This document shows positions 12,201 to 21,450 of a DNA stretch of 64,000 bases, in pieces (the first letter of the stretch is position 1; each line of letters begins with the position of its first letter). The notes below the pieces were generated by a model. That model did no database searches and was not told the origin of the DNA. It saw only the letters and a list, made by a program, of their open reading frames with translations. Source of the stretch: Protula sp. h YS-2021. Taxonomy: Eukaryota; Annelida; Polychaeta; Sabellida; Serpulidae. The position numbers and the translations under genes were made by a program. The DNA is taken from the NCBI GenBank assembly GCA_949752745.1, contig OX457029.1:14133551-14197550 (forward strand), written 5' to 3'.

Positions 12201-15200
12201 AAATAAACAAATATTTTTCAGGTCTAAAAAGTTCCAGTGAGCAGTAGCACTTCTATCCTGTGATGAACTTTGAACCCACAGTTCAAGAGGTTTTTTATGT
12301 TCAATTAGCAATTTATTCAAATCGTATAAATCATCGCGTGATGCCCACAGGAAGCTTAAATAAATACCTGTTATTTGTTTACATAATCCCAATCCAAAAC
12401 AATACTCAAAAGTGTTTTACCAAAATTTAAAAGGAAAAACTTTGAATATGGTGCTTTAAAAGTGGTGGATATTTGACATTTTTCAAGTGACCAGTTGACC
12501 TTGGTCTTGTAGCTACTTGGCCGGTGGCTACTTTGCATAGTCACCAAGCATTGCTCGAGCGCTGGTAGATCATTCTATACCCAATCGTAAACAATACCTC
12601 GAAATATACTTACAGGATGGTGGGAGGACGACTGTCGGTTGAATCCTGTCCAATTTCGACTTGATTGGTCGGTACTCCTGCAGCTTCTTGGCCTGCAAAT
12701 GAGGATCTACTTTGGGTGTCGCTTTCGGCCGCTCTTCCTTCGTGCCGCAGTTCGGTTTGCACGGACGACCACGCGGAGGTTTCACCGACGGTTTCGTGAG
12801 AGATGACGTATCCATGTTGCCGTTCGTTTCTAGCCTTTTCGTCACAACATTCTTGAGTTTCTCGCGGACCTGCTCCGAGCTTATGCCAAAGGACTTGCTC
12901 TCGGTATCTGAGTCCTGGACGCCGCCACTGTTGTTGCTGCTGCTGCTGCTGCTGCAGCTGGCAGGACTCAGCACATCCAGGTTGTCGCGGCCATCTCCAT
13001 AACTGCTGTCTGACGGCGACGACTGTGGAGTGTCGTACACGGACGGCTTTGACTGGACGTCGCCGTCGTCTGGCTCTCTGTACTGCTCGATTTCACTGGG
13101 ATCCAGAGGGTGCTCCAAAGTAGGGAAGAGATTGGGATAGGAGCTAACCCTCTGAAAGTCAGCATGGCACGGTGGCTCCGCTGTCGGGCTGCTATCTCTG
13201 ATAAGTTCCCTCATGACCTCTTCGGCCATTTTGATCTCGGCCTCTTTCTGCTCCTCCTCGTACAGCACATCGTTGAGGAGGTCCAGCTCATCCTGATTAC
13301 TTTCGCTTGACGGGGAGGGCACGTACGATTGGTTGGAACTGGAGGGGCTTGGTAAAACTGTTGCTGGGTCTGGTGAAGCGGCCTGAGAAAAAATGTCACT
13401 GTAGGGCGACGTGGCTTGGGTGGTCAGAGCGTCCAGTGGGGACGGTTCTGAAGATTGACTTGTAGTCCGGCTATGGCTCGAAGCGGATTGGTTCGATGGG
13501 GGGAGCTGCTCGCTGTGGGGTGAATAGCTGGGAGACAAGTATACGCTGTAATCTGATGCTGGGAAGTTCTCCTCCACGGTCGGAAGAATGTCGGCATGTG
13601 GGATTATGGATACAGCTTGTTGTTGATTGGTCGGGGCGTATCTACACGTAGGCAGCTGTTGTACGGAGCTCGGCTGCTCCCTGGGCGGAGACCCACCGAT
13701 GGCTGCCATTTCTGCCCATTGCTGATTCCCATGCTGTGGTAAGGACTGTTCCGGAAACATGGTGGAATTACTCTGAGGGTAGCCCCCAAGCGGCGGTTGT
13801 ATACCTGACTCACAAGCAGCATTTCCCCGGATAATGCTTTCCAGAATGGACGTTTTGGGTTCGGTCCTCTGTCGCCTGGCTTGCTGTACTCTCTCCTCCA
13901 CCTCCACAGCCCAATCCATGTAAGACCCACATTCATTCTCCTCCGGTTCTTCATGTTCCCGTATAAACTTGACAAAAGCTGGGATATCGCTCTCAGGCTT
14001 ACGCTTGTGGCTATTTTCCACTAGGGGTTTTTCCACCTGTGGCGGGTTGTAAATGCGTGTCATCTGAATAGTTGCTTGTTGTGTTGTTCCATAAGCACTG
14101 ATATCATGCAGGCGTTCCTCGAAGGCACCCCCGAACCTCTGTCCACTAGCCACATAAGTTGGACGACCCGCGGGGCCGCGTTTAATCATCGAACACTCTT
14201 CACCGCCATGGTCACCACTATCCTCTTCTTCCTCCGAGTCGGAATGACTGCGCCCACGGAACTCATCTCCAGTGCTCTTAGTTACACTTCCAGCGTCTTG
14301 TTCCGGCTTGCTTTCTTTGTGAAGAGTGGGATCTTCTTCTGTTGGTTTCTCAATCTGTACCGTGTCGGTTTCACGCTCATCTTTCACTTCCAATTCATTG
14401 TGTGCCGGTTCCTCCAACTCATTTTCTTTCTTTTCGACCGAATCGATGTCTGTGGTTTCTGTCTTAACATCAAGTTCGATGCATTTCACCACCGATGGCG
14501 ATTTGTCACCCGTTGGTTCCTCATTCGTCAACGACTCTACGGTACTAGCATCGTCAGACACTGGGACAAGTTCTGTTGTCAAGGAGTTTTCCGATTCCTT
14601 AGCGAGCGGTTCTACCTCTCGACGATCATGTTCCTCCTCTCGTCGACCATGTTCCTCCTCTCGACGATCGTGTTCCTCCTCTCGTTGACAGCGTTCCCCC
14701 TCTCGACGATCATGTTCCTCCTCTCGTCGACCATGTTCCTCCTCTCGACGATCGTGTTCCTCCTCTCGTTGACAGTGTTCCTCCTCTCGGCGATCATGTT
14801 CCTCCTCTCGTTGGCCGTGTTCCTCCTCTCGACGACCATGTTCCTTCTCTGATAAGCACGTCGATTCGGAGCGCGATTCCGTGAATTTCGCTTCGCCCTC
14901 ATTTGCTTGCTTTATTTCCACATTATTGCTAATAGTCAATATTTCCAATTTTTCACAGGTTTTTTCCAAAGATGTCTTCAAGTCTTCCTTTTCTTCCTCA
15001 ATCACAGCAGTGCCTTTGCTGGAATTTTTATTCAAGATCAATAATTCATGAAGCTGGTCATCTAAGTTTAATTTTGCCAGCGTGGTTTGGAGTGCCGTCG
15101 TGTCTATATCGCCATCTTGCGGAATAATTCCCTTCATCGTAAGCGTTACCTTTTTCTCCGAATTATTGTCCTCACTAATTACTCGCAAAGTCACGTCCGC

Positions 15201-15203
15201 CAT
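59..15203 (-). CDS. Nuclear IkB protein, NF-kappa-B inhibitor zeta-like (5' part; gene continues beyond the left edge)
   Basis: Spliced minus-strand gene. Exons in transcript order: 12581 (or 12614)..15203, 10509..10602, 7521..7604, 654..768, 59..287. All junctions after the second exon are phase-consistent (2, 2, 0). The joined product has a ~870-residue low-complexity N-terminus, then a basic linker and DNDGDT, which opens the first ankyrin repeat, followed by ...NKQGQ/SPLLLACITNEP... and KGADPNMN. In atypical nuclear IkBs (NFKBIZ, BCL3, NFKBID) a DGDT-type ankyrin 1 follows a long N-terminus; these proteins bind NF-kB p50/p52 in the nucleus and modulate transcription. The long N-terminus and the charged linker just before DGDT favour the zeta type. 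No Rel homology domain is seen, so p105/Relish is unlikely. Remaining ankyrin repeats and the stop lie left of position 1. The exact paralogue is uncertain. Confidence 0.75.
294..530. repeat. 85-bp tandem repeat with CCAAT and CACGTGACGTAA motifs
   Basis: About 2.8 units with an 85-bp period (CCAAT at about 297, 382 and 467). Each unit has CCAAT, then GGACACGTGAC(G/C)T or a variant, and TCCTAGAATACCA. It lies in the intron between the two ankyrin exons nearest the left edge. CCAAT plus E-box/CRE-like motifs suggest possible protein binding; this is inference. Confidence 0.8.
654..768 (-). CDS. IkB-zeta-like exon: ankyrin repeats 1-2
   Basis: 115 nt, acceptor CTATTGCAG, donor GTAATC. It completes a split Ser codon, then encodes ILSMGIMKGIYIVRALVE... 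and ends NRRNKQGQ at a codon boundary. NxxGQ at the 3' end is the beta-hairpin that opens the next ankyrin repeat. Confidence 0.85.
769..2570. other. Intron sequence, no gene seen
   Basis: Part of the 6.75-kb intron between exons at 7521 and 654. It contains C-rich/A-rich runs at 1107-1143 and a short TTTA array near 1600. Around 2236-2290 and 2325-2340 are GGCCGC/TAAGATGGC repeats, partly inverted. No conserved coding potential was recognised. Confidence 0.6.
2571..3440. repeat. 31-bp minisatellite, about 28 units
   Basis: Unit of 31-32 bp with the core CAAACTTCACAGTTACC. Units vary at three places: AGCC or AGAC before AAACTTC, CAGTTACCATAC or CAATTACCCATAC after it, and CCAAG or CCTAG at the junction. 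Reading frames through it are by-products of the repeat. Confidence 0.95.
4352..4620. repeat. 32-bp array of GGACAATTCCCGAC / ACAATTGCCGACTA half-units
   Basis: Roughly eight 32-bp units, each two related ~16-bp halves, CTAGGACAATTCCCGA and CCCGCACAACTGCCGA. An inverted relative (GGGAATTGTCCTC, ATTGTCCTAG) lies at 5215-5260, so the block may be one arm of a foldback structure. Confidence 0.85.
4621..5708. other. Intron sequence with simple repeats
   Basis: No gene seen. A poly(G) run lies at 4808-4821, the inverted GACAATTCCC partner at 5215-5260, and an AGTACACAG microsatellite at 5325-5388. Confidence 0.6.
5709..5902. repeat. 31-bp tandem repeat, about six units
   Basis: Unit TCAAGTTACTAGGGAAG plus TCGTTTCGGAAATG, diverged by single substitutions. 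Confidence 0.85.
5903..7520. other. Intron sequence, no gene seen
   Basis: Contains poly(C) at 6239-6253 and poly(G) at 6326-6340, a tRNA-like SINE fragment at 6386-6438 and AT-rich DNA around 6780-6900. Confidence 0.55.
6386..6438 (-). mobile_element. tRNA-derived SINE head (fragment)
   Basis: Read on the minus strand: TAGTGGAATGCTTGAAATTC (pol III A-box region), then a short anticodon-arm-like stretch and GGGTTCGAGTCACC, close to the B-box consensus. The 5' tRNA half is missing, so a functional tRNA is excluded. Confidence 0.4.
7521..7604 (-). CDS. IkB-zeta-like exon: ankyrin repeat 1
   Basis: 84 nt, acceptor TTTTTCAG, donor GTAATA. It encodes LLHCICYEECVEDLVKAL then an unusual acidic run GEDDDDD. 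LLH corresponds to the TPLHxA motif of ankyrin helix 1. The acidic run occupies the loop before the next repeat and looks like an insertion relative to a standard 33-residue ankyrin repeat. Confidence 0.85.
7605..9532. other. Intron sequence, no gene seen
   Basis: AT-rich unique-looking sequence with a poly(C) run at 9325-9337. No coding or repeat structure was recognised. Confidence 0.5.
9535..9941. mobile_element. Short TIR element flanked by TA (Tc1/mariner/pogo-like MITE)
   Basis: Left end CAGAACCTCCGTATAACGAC and right end (reverse complement) CAGTGCAACCTCGTTATAAC are related inverted repeats. TA dinucleotides at 9533-9534 and 9942-9943 fit the TA target duplication of Tc1/mariner elements. 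Inside are short repeats of CGACATACAGCTTATAA (9549-9665) and three ~76-bp units carrying TCTGTCGGTTCCAGC (9720-9940). No transposase. Confidence 0.7.
10111..10457. mobile_element. 347-bp TIR MITE (CGTAATTCCCGGACTATAA)
   Basis: Left CGTAATTCCCGGACTATAA and right reverse complement CGTCATTCCCGGACTATAA match at 18 of 19 positions. No coding capacity. It ends about 50 bp from the donor of the 10509-10602 exon. The superfamily cannot be assigned from the ends alone. Confidence 0.8.
10509..10602 (-). CDS. IkB-zeta-like exon: linker and start of ankyrin repeat 1
   Basis: 94 nt between acceptor TTGTGACAG and donor GTAAGT. It starts with two bases completing a split codon, encodes PHHKEEQAKASRRIAQ... 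and ends ...AIDNDGD plus AC. The next exon supplies C to make Thr of DGDT. The charged helix followed by D-x-DGDT is the entry to the ankyrin domain in nuclear IkBs. Direct joining to the strong donor of the preceding exon would create TAG. Confidence 0.85.
10596..10825. repeat. ~94-bp tandem repeat that triplicates a splice acceptor
   Basis: Three copies begin at about 10596, 10691 and 10783, each with CTGTCAC(A)AGGACAC-like sequence, AAATGCCAGTCACTGCAAC and a C-rich tail. The leftmost copy contains the acceptor of the 10509-10602 exon. The other two preserve the same minus-strand TGTGACAG acceptor core. Confidence 0.85.
10826..12580. other. Intron sequence of the IkB-zeta-like gene
   Basis: No repeat or exon could be supported. 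A missed in-frame exon here is one explanation for the TAG produced at the strong donor of 12614; I looked for one of suitable phase and found none convincing. Confidence 0.5.
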
Positions 15204-15300
15204 GATGAGGTCGCGTGATTCAGCGAGACCTCAAGAAGTTTCTGATTCACTGAAGTTAACGTTTGTCAAAACAGGAGATGCCTTCTCCACTGTTGGCTAT
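12581..15300 (-). CDS. Large first coding exon of the IkB-zeta-like gene (5'UTR 15204-15300, start codon at 15203)
   Basis: The start ATG ends at 15203 and begins MADVTLRVISED. An in-frame TGA lies 11 codons upstream, so no longer N-terminus is possible in this exon. A good acceptor (T-rich tract then ACAG) ends at 15301, so the exon begins in the 5'UTR and at least one further 5' exon lies to the right. Visible regions by residue: 121-196 Arg/Glu/His heptad-like repeat; 324-327 acidic; 399-402 HKRK, a possible nuclear localisation signal; 500-640 Ser/Pro/Gln-rich; 637-650 acidic-hydrophobic DELDLLNDVLYEE, possible activation segment; 749-756 poly-Ser from an AGC run; 809-816 PPRGRPCK-like, resembling an AT-hook core. 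The strong donor CCT|GTAAGT leaves the exon at 12614 and a weaker G|GTATAG at 12581. Joined directly to the next exon seen, the first gives TAG and the second GAG. Confidence 0.88.
14616..14843 (-). repeat. In-frame coding tandem repeat (RREEEHD/G heptads)
   Basis: About eleven tandem units of seven codons, alternating as 14-codon (42-bp) double units of REEEHD and REEEHG type, residues 121-196 of the IkB-zeta-like protein. The i,i+7 spacing with E/R/H only predicts a highly charged single alpha-helix rather than a hydrophobic coiled coil. DNA identity between units is high, so the copy number probably varies between alleles. Confidence 0.9.
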
Positions 15301-16491
15301 CTGTGAAAAAAAATAAACAAAAACTGAGATTACGAAGGTTACAGATAAGAAGCTACTTGGCAACACCTTGCGTCGTTTAACGAAGTCAACCGATCTTTTT
15401 CATCTAACTTAAACTTAGATCTTTCGGCGATTTTGTTCATTTCTCTTACCGAAAAAAAATACATTGCTAAGAACGGCCTTTTTATTACTATCATGAAATT
15501 AAATCTCTGTAATATACTAATAATAACACGGTAAGCCCCGAATCAGGCTTTCCCTTTAAACGAGATATTATTATCCTATTCGTATATCCCTGTCCCTGAT
15601 TGATTAATACAGCAAAAGACTAAGTCACTTTTTTACAAACAAGATACACAAATCTTGTTCTGTCACAACGCTGTTGAGAGGAAAGGGAACTGTTGTTTTT
15701 TTTCAAGTTTTGGGGATATTTTATTCGCACCAACCTATCAAACTTTTGTGTCATATTGAATTTTGACCCTACTAACTTCCCTATTTCGTTAGCACAATGA
15801 CAGTTTGCTCTGACAGCATATTTATGGCAGGAGCACAGTATTGACAAAGGCACACATGAAATCACAGTGCAAGCTCCTATCAGCTGCATTACACAAGGTT
15901 TTTGTCACAGTGCCAAAAATGCATTTTGAAATTTACTCGCCAGAGCAAATATGGCACTCCACAAACTGTTCGTTTGAAACCCCGGTAAGATATTATAAAC
16001 TACGTTTTTGACAGACACGAAAACAGGCGGGGCCTAAAAAAGCTGAAATTTTATTAAGTCTGTAAGACACGGAGTGTTGGTATTATACAATTATGTGTTC
16101 ATAAATGGGGTTGGGGGCGTACCCTCCCCTACCCCCCCCCCCCCCACTCCAAAATACCGTTGTTTTTCAATTGTCAAAATACTGCCCAGGTTAGCCTCAG
16201 TATCAGCTCACCTCCCCCCCCCCCCCCCCTCAAAAGTGTATTTTGAGATCTGAACGGATTTGTATCGATCTCGGAAACCACAAATTTGAACCCCCCCCCC
16301 CCTCCCCCAAATCCCTCCATAAATGCGAAATCAACTAAAAAAAGCAGACAGTCATTATGTCTGTTTCGAAAACACAAGTGTGCATTCGGTTAGGGGTGAA
16401 CCTTCGGGACCAAGGATCTGTTATAAACTGCTCTATGATAGGAAACAGCCAATAGACGAAAATATCGAGGACTTGATTCGCACCACAATAA
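15301..16491. other. No gene seen; 5' intron or upstream region of the IkB-zeta-like gene
   Basis: Begins with the acceptor of the large exon. Poly(C) runs lie at 16133-16145, 16216-16230 and 16291-16306. No convincing upstream exon was found. Confidence 0.5.
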
Positions 16492-16975
16492 TTAACACTT
16501 GACAAGCCGTCGGCTTGCAAGGGCTATATGAATTTGTGCGCGCAGCCGTTGGTTTATTTTTCTTGACAGTGATCGGATTTCCTGTGTCATCTCCTCCACT
16601 GGCAATACGGGCCCTAGGGCCACGAAACTTGGGACTTGGGTAGAACTTGATATGAACGTGTGCATGACACTTTTTATTTTCGACTTCGATTTCGTTTTCT
16701 TGTTTAAAACGCCACGTCAAAAGAGTGTATTTTTGCAAGTAAATGCAAAAATACAGTACAGAACACACAGTTGCTCAGCTTTGTGCAAGCTCTCAACTGC
16801 ATAAATAGATAACACGGCGTATGCCTGATCAGTCAATAAAACCTCGGCTTATAAGACGTATTCAAGCTGTGTTGTTTGCAATATATTATTCAAGAAATAA
16901 CCCACTGAAGGAAGCATTTTTGCGTTTTAATTTTTATCAAGTGTTTAACATTTCGCTAGCGAAATGAGGTTCTAG
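16492..16975 (+). mobile_element. Helentron/HINE-like non-autonomous element, family 1, copy A
   Basis: Left end TTAACACTTGACAAGCCG. The right inverted repeat TATCAAGTGTTTAA is internal, followed by the perfect palindrome CATTTCGCTAGCGAAATG and the terminus GAGGTTCTAG. Asymmetric inverted repeats plus a 3' terminal hairpin match the architecture described for Helitron2/Helentron elements and their non-autonomous HINE derivatives. No coding capacity. The same sequence occurs at 21451, 44376 and 60403. Confidence 0.7.
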
Positions 16976-18665
16976 TCAGATGGAGATATACCGGTAATAT
17001 TTGTTTATATGCAAATGAGCTGGTTCATTTGGGGTGATGGTAATAGCCACTTCCAAAATTCAACTTTCCCCCAGCCCCACCCCTCCATCCCTCTACCCCC
17101 CTACCCCCCCCCCCCCACCCTACCTCCGCCCCTCACCATGCAAGACCCCTTCTTTGTGAGACAGAACCAAACCGCTATTTCACTCGACGAAATCGCAGCT
17201 ATTTCTTTATATTACACCTGATAAACAACACACACTGTAAAAGACCATTTTTGTGACAAACTAGTTCCCCTATCCATCATGATCACGAACTGATACAGTG
17301 CTTACTTCATTATTTCCTACCACTTGAAAGGAATACAATACAATTTACTAACCCAAATAAAACAACATGACTTCTGTGGGACAACTGCTCCAGATGTTTT
17401 ACTCCTACCTGACAAATAAGTAGCGTCTTATCTCGTCACTCTCGTTGTCTCTTATCGTATCTAATATATCCATGCAGATCAGGAGAAAGTTGGAAGTAGA
17501 AAGTGAGCTTCAGAAAAAACGTACTTAAGATTTGAATAATCATGTCAGTTATGATTCCAGAACATATTACATCGCGGTACTCGTGCTGGTTTACTTAATA
17601 ATATGCTCATCAAATCGACCTGTCATAGGCTTTCAAACTTACGCCTCCAACACAGAATTGATTATTGAATCCGCTCGATTATCAGATTGGCATATCATTC
17701 GCGGAACACTGTCAGATCGCAAGAGTTATTATCTCAACGTCATTTCCGTCTGAACCTGAGCAAGAAGGGACAATGAGCCCAGCTGCATCCGAGCCAGTCT
17801 AACCAGAAAGAAAGACGTACAAGACAGGATTGCCGGACATCCCCTCCGTCAACCCCCCCCCCCCCCCGCCTCACCCCTTAAATCCATATCCGTAAAACTT
17901 TTCCATACATAAGATTCCTTATACAGTGGTGTTCCTTAAAGAGAGGTGAATTATGGAGGAAATAATAGTGAATGTAACTAAAAAAACATGTTCCGTCAAC
18001 AAAGGTTGTTCCTTGACAAGATGTGTTCGCGAACAGAGACTTTACAGCAACACCACAATCAGAACGAAACGGCCAACAAGTCATGCCAATAAAGAGGAAA
18101 AATCCAGCACTCGCACCAGAAGGTGATACCCCAAAAGTAATTTTCCACGTTGTACCCTTTAAATCGAGACACTACATGTATATGTATAATATATTTGCCA
18201 TATCAGCTGGGACTCGAAGTCTTCAGTATATGAAAAATGCACTTTAGATATTGTGGTTCAAGGTCTACTTTTTGAAAGTTTCTGACGGGCGGTGAATCAT
18301 TCACTCACATCTACAGACATATACGACTATATTCATGTAAGCATTTTTCAGTGTACACAGTCCGCAATTTCTGCGGGATGACAAAACCGCAATTCAACTT
18401 AGACTGTATTTTAGTTTTTTTTTTTTTTTTTTTTTACAAACCACCAAATTATATACCATTAGCCAGTAATTTGTTTACCAGGCTTTAAACAGGCCATGTT
18501 CTGAAAATTCGTTTTTTATTAACATATTGAAGCCTTTAAAATAGCGGTTTACAAAAAGTGCTTCCGTCAACCTTCTTCCCACCCCTCAATCAGTTACAAA
18601 AAAATGTGTTTCACGATATGAACATATCAGGAGTTTCTTAACAAAGAAATTAATGTCGAGATAAA
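16976..18665. other. No gene seen
   Basis: Contains poly(C) runs at 17097-17116 and 17852-17867 and a poly(T) run at 18416-18436. No recognised protein or repeat family. Confidence 0.5.
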
Positions 18666-19813
18666 CTAGACCGAATTTCGCTACACGTAGCGAAATAGTA
18701 CCCACTTGCAAGGGCAGAGACATAACATATTTGGTCAAAGACACATTTTTCAGTGTTTCAACATAATTGTCAGCTTCCGGATTATTATCTTGAACGAGGC
18801 CATCGAAGTGAATACAATGTAACCTCATTTGGGCACAAAAAAATCAAATTTTTGACCTTGACCGTGACCCAGAAGGTCAAGATCACCGAGGTACCTCTTA
18901 TGTAACGTTGTTCAGGCCCAAAGGGTCGAAAATGAGCTCAAAATCGCTCTATCTCTAACAGTTTTCGAGATAATAGTCAACTTCCGGTTTTTAACCTTGA
19001 CCGTGACCCAGAAGGTCAAGGTCACCGAGGTACCACTCATGTAACGTTGTTTAGGCTCAAAGGGTCGAAAATGAGCTCAAAATCGCTCTATCTCTAACCG
19101 TTTTCGAGATAACAGTCAACTTCCGGTTTTTGACCTTGACCGTGACCCAGAAGGTCAAGGTCACCGAGGTACCTCTTATGTAACGTTGTTTAGGCCCAAA
19201 GGCTCGAAAATGAGCTCAAAATCGCTCTATGTCTCACCGTTTTCGAGATGAGTCGGCCTGTCGTTAAGGACACGTGAAATCACGTGACCTTTGACCTTGG
19301 CCCTCAAGTTCAAGGTTAGTGATGAAAGTTTACCCTTTACTGGGTACGTGTTATGCATTCACAATGGGATTTGAGCACCTTTATGGCTATTTTTCGTGAT
19401 TAATAGGTGTTTCCAAAAATATTTTGACCTCAATTTGACCTTGACCTCTGAGGTGCAAGGTCAAAAAATTTTACGGATTTGACGACAACTCATTACCCTC
19501 TATGTCTCTGCCACATGCCGTCTTTTTACGACAAACCCTGTAGGAGGTGTTTTCTGGAAACCACTTTGAGGTCAGAAAAACTTTGACCTTCAAGGTCAAG
19601 GTCAAAAAATTTTGCGGATTTGACGACATCTCGTCACCCTCTATCACTGTGCCAAATTTCATCGTCCTACGTCAAATAGCGTAGGAGGAGTTTTCTGGAA
19701 ACCTCCGTGACGGAAAAAAAAGAGAAAAAAAAAAAGGAAAAAAAAGGGCAGAAATTTCGAGAAAAACTACAAACTTATTCCCATTTGCAAACGAAGTTTG
19801 CAAGTGGAAATTA
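18666..19813 (-). mobile_element. Helentron/HINE-like element, family 2, with internal ~138-bp AGGTCA repeats
   Basis: On the minus strand the 5' end is TTTCCACTTGCAAAC with a TTGCAAAC/GTTTGCAA palindrome. The 3' end has internal inverted repeat TTGCAAGTGGG, then the hairpin ATTTCGCTACGTGTAGCGAA and the terminus GGTCTAG. The layout equals family 1 with different sequence. The middle holds about three ~138-bp tandem units (18849-19260) and further TGACCTTGACC/TCAAGGTCA blocks to 19610. No protein. Confidence 0.65.
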
Positions 19814-20838
19814 TTGACTGCGCCACAACTTTAAGAGTCTTGTGTATTGAATGAATGTGAGCATTACAAGCAAACGTTTAGACAAACAGCCCGGTGCCAA
19901 AGTGTGAAAACGGGCTACTTGTATGTATATATGATTATTACATAATATGTATGCATAATCATGACCTGGCGATTTTAAAATATTGTTTTTTTTTGTTTTT
20001 TGTTTTTTTTTTATTGTTGGAATTTAAACGGTTTCACTCCGTCCTCGAGTTTTCGTTCATTTTGTATAGCTTTTTTCACATTTGTAAAATACATTTTAAA
20101 AAGAGTTTTTGTGATAGGCTAAAGTACTCAGCGATGAAAAAAATAGAAATGCAAAAGCTCTAAAACTGAAATGCGTATATAAAAAGAGCTTTGCTTAAAC
20201 TACTCTATTCGCAAGTATTTTAACAAGAATATACAGTGACATTCTGGACATTTGACAGTCGGTCAAACGTCTCTGGAGTTTGGTTATTTGAAATTGCAGC
20301 TACGAAAATTTCTATTGTACTGGTAGGACCAGTTCCTTATTAATTGATTAATTGCTCCTTTTTTTAGATAATCACTCTTTTTATCTGCTGAACTTGTTTA
20401 ATCGAAATTCTCAACTTTTGCTTAAGTGTTAAGTCCCAACAGGTATTACGTGGAGGTATTTTGCGTCACCGGAAGGCGTGGCAGCTCTCGTTGGACTGAT
20501 TATGGAAATGTGACGTGCCGGATCATGTAAATTTTATTCCTACTTTTACTTATATGTCTCGACCTTGCCCCCCCCCCCTCCCGTCGCCTGAAGAAGAATC
20601 AAAAGGGGCTGGTGTAGACCTAAATGGCTCCTGCTGTCGTTATGACAACAAGAGTCTTAGTTCCGATCACATAACTTGTCATTGGTACCAAATTTGCTAA
20701 TTTTGGCGAACGACCCGGACACTGGTAGCCTTTTAGAACAAGTAAGTATTTGTGAAACACGAGCAGGCCCCAACCGCCCCAAAATTCAAAGGGGTATAAA
20801 GCGATGACGGACAGATGGACGGACACCCCAAACCTATG

Positions 20839-20863
20839 GGCCCCAACCCTTCGGATTGGGGCC
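20839..20863. repeat. Hairpin GGCCCCAACCC / GGATTGGGGCC
   Basis: Near-perfect stem with loop TTC and one mismatch. A further GGCCCCAACC copy at 20765 and the GACGGACAGATGGACGGACA stretch between them suggest the terminal part of an interspersed element. Confidence 0.55.
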
Positions 20864-20987
20864 TAAAAAGATGCACACTTTTAGAAGTCAAGTAACAACT
20901 GTGTGCAAAGAAAAGTACGTTTTTCCTCGGGGTCTCGAACCTGCTATGATCCTCCTATGAGTGCATTCACAGAAAAAAAAACTTTAT

Positions 20988-21055
20988 GATTTGAACTGCG
21001 GTATGCTTGGCACCTGAAAAATCCGTAGTCTGCACATTTAGCCTCTTTTGCCACT
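20988..21055 (-). mobile_element. tRNA-like fragment (SINE head or tRNA pseudogene)
   Basis: Minus strand: GTGGCAAAAGAGGCTAAATG resembles an A-box region, CAGACTACGGATTTTTCAG an anticodon arm, and CAGTTCAAATC a B-box. A T-run follows at once, as for a pol III terminator. The acceptor stem is not paired, so an active tRNA is unlikely. Confidence 0.35.
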
Positions 21056-21450
21056 TCAATAGTAAGACCAGGGAGCCTTTCAGAGTGTCTGTTTTATGAA
21101 AAGTACCTGGCACCATTTCTGTCCTGTGAAGAAAGGAAAAGGTCCGCGGGGTCCAGGTCTGATGTGGATAGTTCTAATTTACTAGGATGCATTTTTTACA
21201 TTAAACAGCGACTGCTAAAAGTTGTTCCGTGCAATGAAACGTATTCCATGCTGATAAAAACGAAAGCTATTCAAAAAAAAAAAAACAGCCCGGAAATATT
21301 TTCCTTACGATTGAAGCAATATACAGCGCTCAACGACAAGGCAACACACTATTTCAAATCTTCAATTTTCATGTTAACTTTTTTCTTCAAAGGCAAAACT
21401 ATTGCAATTCATTTCAATGAACAACTGTTATATCGGGAAACAATGTGGAA

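Larger units (their letters stand above)
19814..21450. other. No gene seen
   Basis: Contains a poly(C) run at 20569-20580, a strong hairpin at 20839-20863 and a tRNA-like fragment at 20988-21055. Nothing else was recognised. Confidence 0.5.

Noticed and set aside
10826..12580. A small hidden exon joining the large exon to 10509-10602
   Set aside because: Candidates ending at donor-like GTAAGC near 10846 or GTATAA near 11331 either have a length not divisible by 3 or create a stop at the junction.
14076..14852. 258-codon plus-strand frame rich in Leu/Phe, membrane-like
   Set aside because: Antisense shadow of the acidic repeat exon of the IkB-zeta-like gene.
20988..21055. Functional tRNA gene
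   Set aside because: A- and B-box-like sequences are present but the acceptor stem does not pair, so it is kept only as a SINE or tRNA-pseudogene fragment.
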